Source: Vulcanimicrobiota bacterium (GTDB lineage: Bacteria > Vulcanimicrobiota > Vulcanimicrobiia > Vulcanimicrobiales > Vulcanimicrobiaceae). Taken from it: DNA of 36,426 nucleotides. The notes under the pieces were generated by a model. It ran no database searches, was not told the origin of the DNA, and worked only from the letters and a program-made list of their open reading frames with translations. Of this stretch, positions 32,745 through 36,426 are shown piece by piece (position 1 is the first letter of the stretch; every line of letters begins with the position of its first letter). A program made the position numbers and the translations under genes. The stretch spans positions 1 to 36,426 of the forward strand of contig DAHUYK010000040.1 of NCBI GenBank assembly GCA_027315245.1. The letters run 5' to 3'.

Positions 32745-34088
32745 GTGCAACTGCTCGAAGCGCCGTCGACTCCGAACTCTTTGGAGTCGCTCAAAGCGAA
32801 GATTCTCGACCGCACCGCACGCGTCGGCGTCGTCGGCATTGGTTACGTCGGCTTGCCGCTCGCCGTCGAGAAGGCGAAAGTCGGATTCACCGTAATGGGG
32901 TACGACCGTAACCCGATCCGAGTCGACCAAGTGCGCGCGGGCCTCAACTACATCCGCGACGTACAGGATCGTGAACTCGCAGAGATGGTCGATCTCGGGC
33001 GTCTCAATGCGACGACAGACTTCGCCGAGATCGCTGGCACCGACGTCATCGTCATCTGCGTGCCGACGCCGCTGACGCCGAATCTGGACCCCGATATCTC
33101 GTACATTCGAGCCGTCGGTGAACTCATTGCGCAGCACGTGCGACCCGGCCAGCTCGTCTGCCTCGAGAGCACGACCTATCCCGGAACGACCGAAGAAGTG
33201 CTCCTGCCCCTTCTGCAGCGCTCCGGTTTGCGGGTCGGCGAAGACGTCTTCCTCTGCTTTTCGCCGGAGCGCGTCGATCCCGGGAACGCCCGCTATACGA
33301 CGAAGAACACGAACAAGGTGGTCGGCGGCGTGACCGCCGCGTGCCTCGATGCGGGCGGTTGCTTTTACGAGCAGACGATCGCCGACGTGCTGCGCGTGTC
33401 GTCGCCTCGGGTCGCCGAGATGACGAAGGTCTTCGAGAACACGTTTCGTGCGGTGAACATCGCGCTCGTCAACGAGATGACGATGCTCTGCAACCGGCTA
33501 GGCATCAGCATGTGGGAAGTGGTCGACGCCGCTGCAACCAAGCCGTTCGGCATCATGCGGTTCGATCCGGGGCCGGGCGTCGGCGGACACTGCATTCCGC
33601 TCGATCCTTTTTACTTGGCATGGAAGGCACGTGAGTACGACTTCGCCGTGCGTTTCATCGAGCTGGCAGGCGAGATCAACATCGGCATGCCGTCGTACGT
33701 TTGCGATAAGATACGGCACGCCCTCAACGACCGCCGCAAAACCGTGAGGGACGCAGCAATCTTGATCCTTGGAGTTGCTTACAAGCGCGACATCGACGAC
33801 TGCAGGGAGTCACCGGCATTGAAAATCATCGACGTGCTCGCTCGTGATGGAGCGAACATCGAATACCACGATCCCCACGTGCCGAGCCTCACCGACCACC
33901 ACGGGAGATCGTGGCACTCAGTCCCTCTCTCGCAAGAGACCATCGAGTCGAGTGACTGCGTCGTCATCGTGACCGACCATACGAACGTCGACTACGAACG
34001 CCTGACGAAGCACGCAAAGCTCATCGTCGACACGCGCAATGCGACGCGCGCTACGCGCAACGGTGCGAAGAACGTCGTGCTCCTGTGA
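32745..34088 (+). CDS. Nucleotide-sugar 6-dehydrogenase, UDP-GlcNAc dehydrogenase (WbpA)-like
   Basis: The enzyme oxidises C6 of a UDP-sugar twice with NAD+, giving a UDP-hexuronic acid. The 447-aa protein of the UDP-Glc/Man dehydrogenase superfamily has VGVVGIGYVGLPLAVEKAK, ICVPTPLTPNLDPD, ESTTYPGTTEE, FSPERVDPGN, and the catalytic Cys in GPGVGGHCIPLDPFYLAWKA. Its C-terminal domain has GVAYKRDIDDCRESPALKII. The FSPERVDPGN and GGHCIPLDP variants fit WbpA/WecC-type rather than Ugd enzymes. The following WbpB-, WbpD- and WbpE-like genes favour UDP-GlcNAc as substrate. The GTG start has an ideal AAGGA overlapping the previous TAA. The stop overlaps the next start (GTGA). Confidence 0.92.
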   Translation: MQLLEAPSTPNSLESLKAKILDRTARVGVVGIGYVGLPLAVEKAKVGFTVMGYDRNPIRVDQVRAGLNYIRDVQDRELAEMVDLGRLNATTDFAEIAGTDVIVICVPTPLTPNLDPDISYIRAVGELIAQHVRPGQLVCLESTTYPGTTEEVLLPLLQRSGLRVGEDVFLCFSPERVDPGNARYTTKNTNKVVGGVTAACLDAGGCFYEQTIADVLRVSSPRVAEMTKVFENTFRAVNIALVNEMTMLCNRLGISMWEVVDAAATKPFGIMRFDPGPGVGGHCIPLDPFYLAWKAREYDFAVRFIELAGEINIGMPSYVCDKIRHALNDRRKTVRDAAILILGVAYKRDIDDCRESPALKIIDVLARDGANIEYHDPHVPSLTDHHGRSWHSVPLSQETIESSDCVVIVTDHTNVDYERLTKHAKLIVDTRNATRATRNGAKNVVLL

Positions 34089-35071
34089 GCACGGCAGTCC
34101 GCCTGGGGGTCCTGGGTGCCGGGCCGTGGGGCCGCAACATCGTGCGCACCGCGCGAGAACTCGGGGTGCTCGCTGCGGTCTGTGATGCCGACATCGTCTC
34201 ACTCGATGCGGCGCGCGAGATCGGCGGCCCGGCTTCGTACTACACGGAGTACCGGCGCATGTTCACCGAAGCCCACCTCGAAGCGGTAGTGATAGCAGCG
34301 CCGGCCGCGCTTCATGCCGATCTGACGATTGAAGCGATCGATGCTGGCCTCGCCGTGCTCGTCGAAAAGCCGTTTGCGACGAGCCTTCGCAGCGCCGAGC
34401 GCATGGTAGAGCGTGCGCAGGCGCGCGGGCGGCTGCTCGCCGCAGGGCATCTGCTGCTCTACGACGGTGCGGTGAACGCGATGCTCGAGACCGTAGCACG
34501 CGGCGGCATCGGCACGCTGCGTCACGTTCGGACGCGCCGTTTGGGGTGGGGACGGCTACGCGCGCATGAGGACGTGTGGTGGAGCTTCGCCCCGCACGAC
34601 GTCTCGGTTGTGCTCGAACTCATGGGAGATGAGCCGCTGGAAGCGATGATCGCAAAGAGCGCGTTCGTTCGGCCGCACATTGCCGATGTGACGTACGCTG
34701 ATTTCCGCTTCACGCTGGGGCGCACGGCGCACGTGGAGGTATCGTGGATCGATCCGCAGCGCGCGGCTCAGATCGACGTCTTCGGATCGGAAGGCGCGCT
34801 GTCGCTCATCGATGAGCGTAACGGCTCTCGTTCGCTGCACTTCTGGCCTTGCGGCGATCGCCTGAACGCGAGCGGCGAACCGGAGCTCTGGCGCGCCGAG
34901 CCACGTATGCTCGCATTCGATGAAACGCCGCCGCTCAGCGCCGAGATTGCAGCCTTCTGCGCGGCCCTGCGCGACGGAACGCTTCCGCCGTCGCATGCAG
35001 GCGAAGCGCTCGCCGTCGTACGCGCACTCGAAATGGCACAGCGGGCCGAGCGCGAGCAGGTGACCCGATGA
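34085..35071 (+). CDS. Gfo/Idh/MocA oxidoreductase, WbpB-like UDP-sugar 3-dehydrogenase
   Basis: This 328-aa NAD(H)-dependent enzyme probably oxidises C3 of the UDP-hexuronic acid made upstream. The N-terminal Rossmann fold begins [21 protein letters not shown]. The family signature [18 protein letters not shown] carries the EKP motif, followed by [13 protein letters not shown]. The C-terminal beta-sheet domain includes [13 protein letters not shown] with the conserved His region. The GTG start overlaps the previous stop by 4 nt and its TGA overlaps the acetyltransferase ATG. Function by itself is generic; the WbpB assignment comes from the four-gene context. Confidence 0.85.
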   Translation: MSTAVRLGVLGAGPWGRNIVRTARELGVLAAVCDADIVSLDAAREIGGPASYYTEYRRMFTEAHLEAVVIAAPAALHADLTIEAIDAGLAVLVEKPFATSLRSAERMVERAQARGRLLAAGHLLLYDGAVNAMLETVARGGIGTLRHVRTRRLGWGRLRAHEDVWWSFAPHDVSVVLELMGDEPLEAMIAKSAFVRPHIADVTYADFRFTLGRTAHVEVSWIDPQRAAQIDVFGSEGALSLIDERNGSRSLHFWPCGDRLNASGEPELWRAEPRMLAFDETPPLSAEIAAFCAALRDGTLPPSHAGEALAVVRALEMAQRAEREQVTR

Positions 35072-35655
35072 TCGTGGCGGCGTCCTACTTCGTGCACGAG
35101 TCTTCGTACGTCGACGATCCGGCCGATATCGGAGAAGGCACGAAGATCTGGCACTTCTCGCACGTCATGCACGGCAGCAGCATCGGTAAAAACTGCACGA
35201 TCGGCCAAAACGTACTCGTCGGCCCGAACGTGCGCATCGGAAACAACGTGAAGATCCAGAACAACGTTTCGATCTACGAGGGCGTCGAGCTAGAGGACGA
35301 GGTCTTCTGCGGGCCCTCGATGGTCTTTACGAACGTGACGCGTCCGCGAAGCGGCACGCCGCGCAACACGCCGGCGGATTTCGCACGCACGCTCGTCCGC
35401 CGCGGCGCCACTATCGGAGCGAACGCGACGATCGTCTGCGGCACGACCGTCGGCGCCTACGGTTTCGTCGGAGCCGGGTCGGTCGTCACGAAGAACGTCC
35501 CGGATTTCGCGGTCGTGTACGGTAATCCGGCAAGGACTCACGGCTACGCATGCATCTGCGGCCTGGCCTTGCACTGGGCCGGCGCTCTTGCACATTGCCT
35601 GGACTGCGGACGTGCGTACGCGCGCGAGAACGATCATGTGCGGGAGATGCCATGA
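35068..35655 (+). CDS. Hexapeptide N-acetyltransferase, WbpD-like
   Basis: This 195-aa left-handed beta-helix enzyme probably acetylates the 3-amino group of the UDP-amino-hexuronic acid using acetyl-CoA. The N-terminus [43 protein letters not shown] and the blocks [50 protein letters not shown] and [11 protein letters not shown] match WbpD/WlbB-type enzymes. A short Cys pair pattern at the C-terminus (CICG and CLDCG) looks like a small zinc site found in some members. Overlaps of 4 nt on both sides (ATGA) couple it to the oxidoreductase and the aminotransferase. Confidence 0.9.
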   Translation: MIVAASYFVHESSYVDDPADIGEGTKIWHFSHVMHGSSIGKNCTIGQNVLVGPNVRIGNNVKIQNNVSIYEGVELEDEVFCGPSMVFTNVTRPRSGTPRNTPADFARTLVRRGATIGANATIVCGTTVGAYGFVGAGSVVTKNVPDFAVVYGNPARTHGYACICGLALHWAGALAHCLDCGRAYARENDHVREMP

Positions 35656-36426
35656 TCCCGCTGCTCGACCTCAAACGGCAGTATGCCTCGATGAAAGACG
35701 ACATCGACCGCGCCGTTCTCGGCGTGCTCGACAGCGGCACCTTCATCGACGGCCCGAATGTCAAGGCATTCGAGGAAGAACTGGCGCGCTACACCGGCTC
35801 GACCTATGCCGTCGGGCTCAACTCGGGCACCGACGCGCTCCATCTTGCACTTCGCGCCCTCGACGTCGGACCGGGCGACGAAGTCGTCACGACGCCTTTT
35901 ACCTTCATCGCGACAACGGAAGCCATTACGATGTGCGGAGCGACGCCTGTCTTCGCCGACATCGATCCACGGACGCTGAACGTGGACCCGCAGGCAGTCG
36001 CCGCCGCAATAACGCCGCGGACGCGAGCGATCATCCCCGTGCACCTCTACGGCCTGCCGTGCGATATGGAACCGCTGCTCGCCCTTGTACGCAGACATAA
36101 CCTCGCCGTCGTAGAGGACTGCGCGCAGGCACTCGGCGCGATGGCTGCGAGTCGCCGCGCAGGGGCGGCAGGAACCATCGGCGCGCTCAGTTTCTTTCCT
36201 TCGAAGAACTTGGGTGCTTACGGCGACGCAGGAGCGATCATCACGGACGACGGCGATCTCGCGCGACGCGTCCGGCAGCTGCGTGCACACGGCGCGCGCG
36301 TGAAATACTATCACGAGGAAGCCGGCGTCAATAGCCGGCTCGACGAGATTCAGGCGGCAATTCTTCGCTGCAAGTTGCCCCGGCTCGAAGCATGGATTCT
36401 GGGTCGCCGGCGCGCTGCGAAAGCGT
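35652..36426 (+). CDS. DegT/DnrJ/EryC1 aminotransferase, WbpE-like (3' end outside window)
   Basis: This gene is not in the ORF track because it runs off the right edge. The frame opens at an ATG overlapping the previous TGA (ATGA) and stays open for 258 codons ([20 protein letters not shown]). It is a PLP-dependent sugar aminotransferase: [31 protein letters not shown], the PLP-Asp segment [11 protein letters not shown], the Schiff-base Lys in [16 protein letters not shown], and [15 protein letters not shown]. Members are ~360-400 aa, so roughly a third is missing. It would place the 3-amino group using glutamate. In the Wbp pathway the reaction is coupled to the WbpB step. Confidence 0.93.
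   Translation, partial: MIPLLDLKRQYASMKDDIDRAVLGVLDSGTFIDGPNVKAFEEELARYTGSTYAVGLNSGTDALHLALRALDVGPGDEVVTTPFTFIATTEAITMCGATPVFADIDPRTLNVDPQAVAAAITPRTRAIIPVHLYGLPCDMEPLLALVRRHNLAVVEDCAQALGAMAASRRAGAAGTIGALSFFPSKNLGAYGDAGAIITDDGDLARRVRQLRAHGARVKYYHEEAGVNSRLDEIQAAILRCKLPRLEAWILGRRRAAKA

Noticed and set aside
1-36426. CRISPR arrays, tRNA/rRNA genes, transposases, prophage or toxin-antitoxin modules
   Set aside because: No regularly spaced repeats, cloverleaf-like segments or characteristic protein motifs were seen. The two XRE genes have no adjacent toxin-like ORF.

Overview
The window is a GC-rich, densely packed bacterial chromosome segment with about 33 protein genes. I see no rRNA, tRNA, CRISPR array, insertion sequence or phage gene. 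The cell is very probably diderm: there is a TonB-dependent receptor, two small outer-membrane barrel candidates and an anhydro-muropeptide recycling set. Other traits are unusual for Proteobacteria: a Firmicutes/Actinobacteria-type ClpC, a biotin carboxylase-BCCP fusion with a small epsilon-like subunit, and a Bacillus-like MurNAc amidase. The mixture fits an uncultured lineage such as Candidatus Eremiobacterota (WPS-2). That assignment is inference, not something the sequence proves.

Layout from left to right. (1) 1-5144, minus strand: clpC, then a secreted Ig-like protein 12 nt downstream, then a WYL-domain regulator. (2) 5211-6686: two small exported beta-barrel candidates on the minus strand, with a SufT/MIP18-like gene on the plus strand between them. 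(3) 6805-13903, plus strand: a propionyl-CoA to succinyl-CoA operon consisting of pccB, a Tat/DsrE-like protein, fabI, a 63-aa epsilon-like subunit, pccA, methylmalonyl-CoA mutase catalytic subunit and methylmalonyl-CoA epimerase. Most junctions overlap by 1-4 nt. (4) 13963-14853: an acyl-CoA desaturase on the minus strand. (5) 14913-21760, minus strand: a peptidoglycan-recycling operon in the order small OB-like secreted protein, sugar-type ABC ATPase, nagZ, amiE-like hydrolase, anmK, murQ, secreted DUF4127 protein. The last five junctions are each a 4-nt GTGA/ATGA overlap. (6) 21809-24404: a TonB-dependent receptor and a small unknown ORF. (7) 24496-25158: two divergent XRE-type regulators around an AT-rich promoter region with three CTATAC boxes. 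(8) 25194-26833: an MFS transporter and msrB. (9) 26895-30107, plus strand: a two-gene transketolase and glutamate dehydrogenase. (10) 30117-36426: a hexapeptide acyltransferase, then a surface-polysaccharide cassette of a membrane-bound nucleotide-sugar dehydratase followed by WbpA-, WbpB-, WbpD- and WbpE-like enzymes, the last cut by the window edge.

How the genes work together. Region 3 converts propionyl-CoA to succinyl-CoA, except that the B12-binding mutase subunit is not in the window. Region 5 takes GlcNAc-anhydroMurNAc-peptides to GlcNAc-6-phosphate: NagZ removes GlcNAc, the AmiE-like enzyme removes the peptide, AnmK phosphorylates anhydroMurNAc, and MurQ removes lactate. A secreted protein of unknown function (DUF4127) is translationally coupled to the end of the chain and is the best candidate here for an undescribed component. 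Region 10 makes a UDP-2,3-diacetamido-hexuronic acid type precursor for a capsule or O-antigen.

Many long ORF-track entries are upstream extensions or antisense shadows caused by high GC. Starts were trimmed using Shine-Dalgarno sequences, overlaps and family alignment from memory. No database search was possible.
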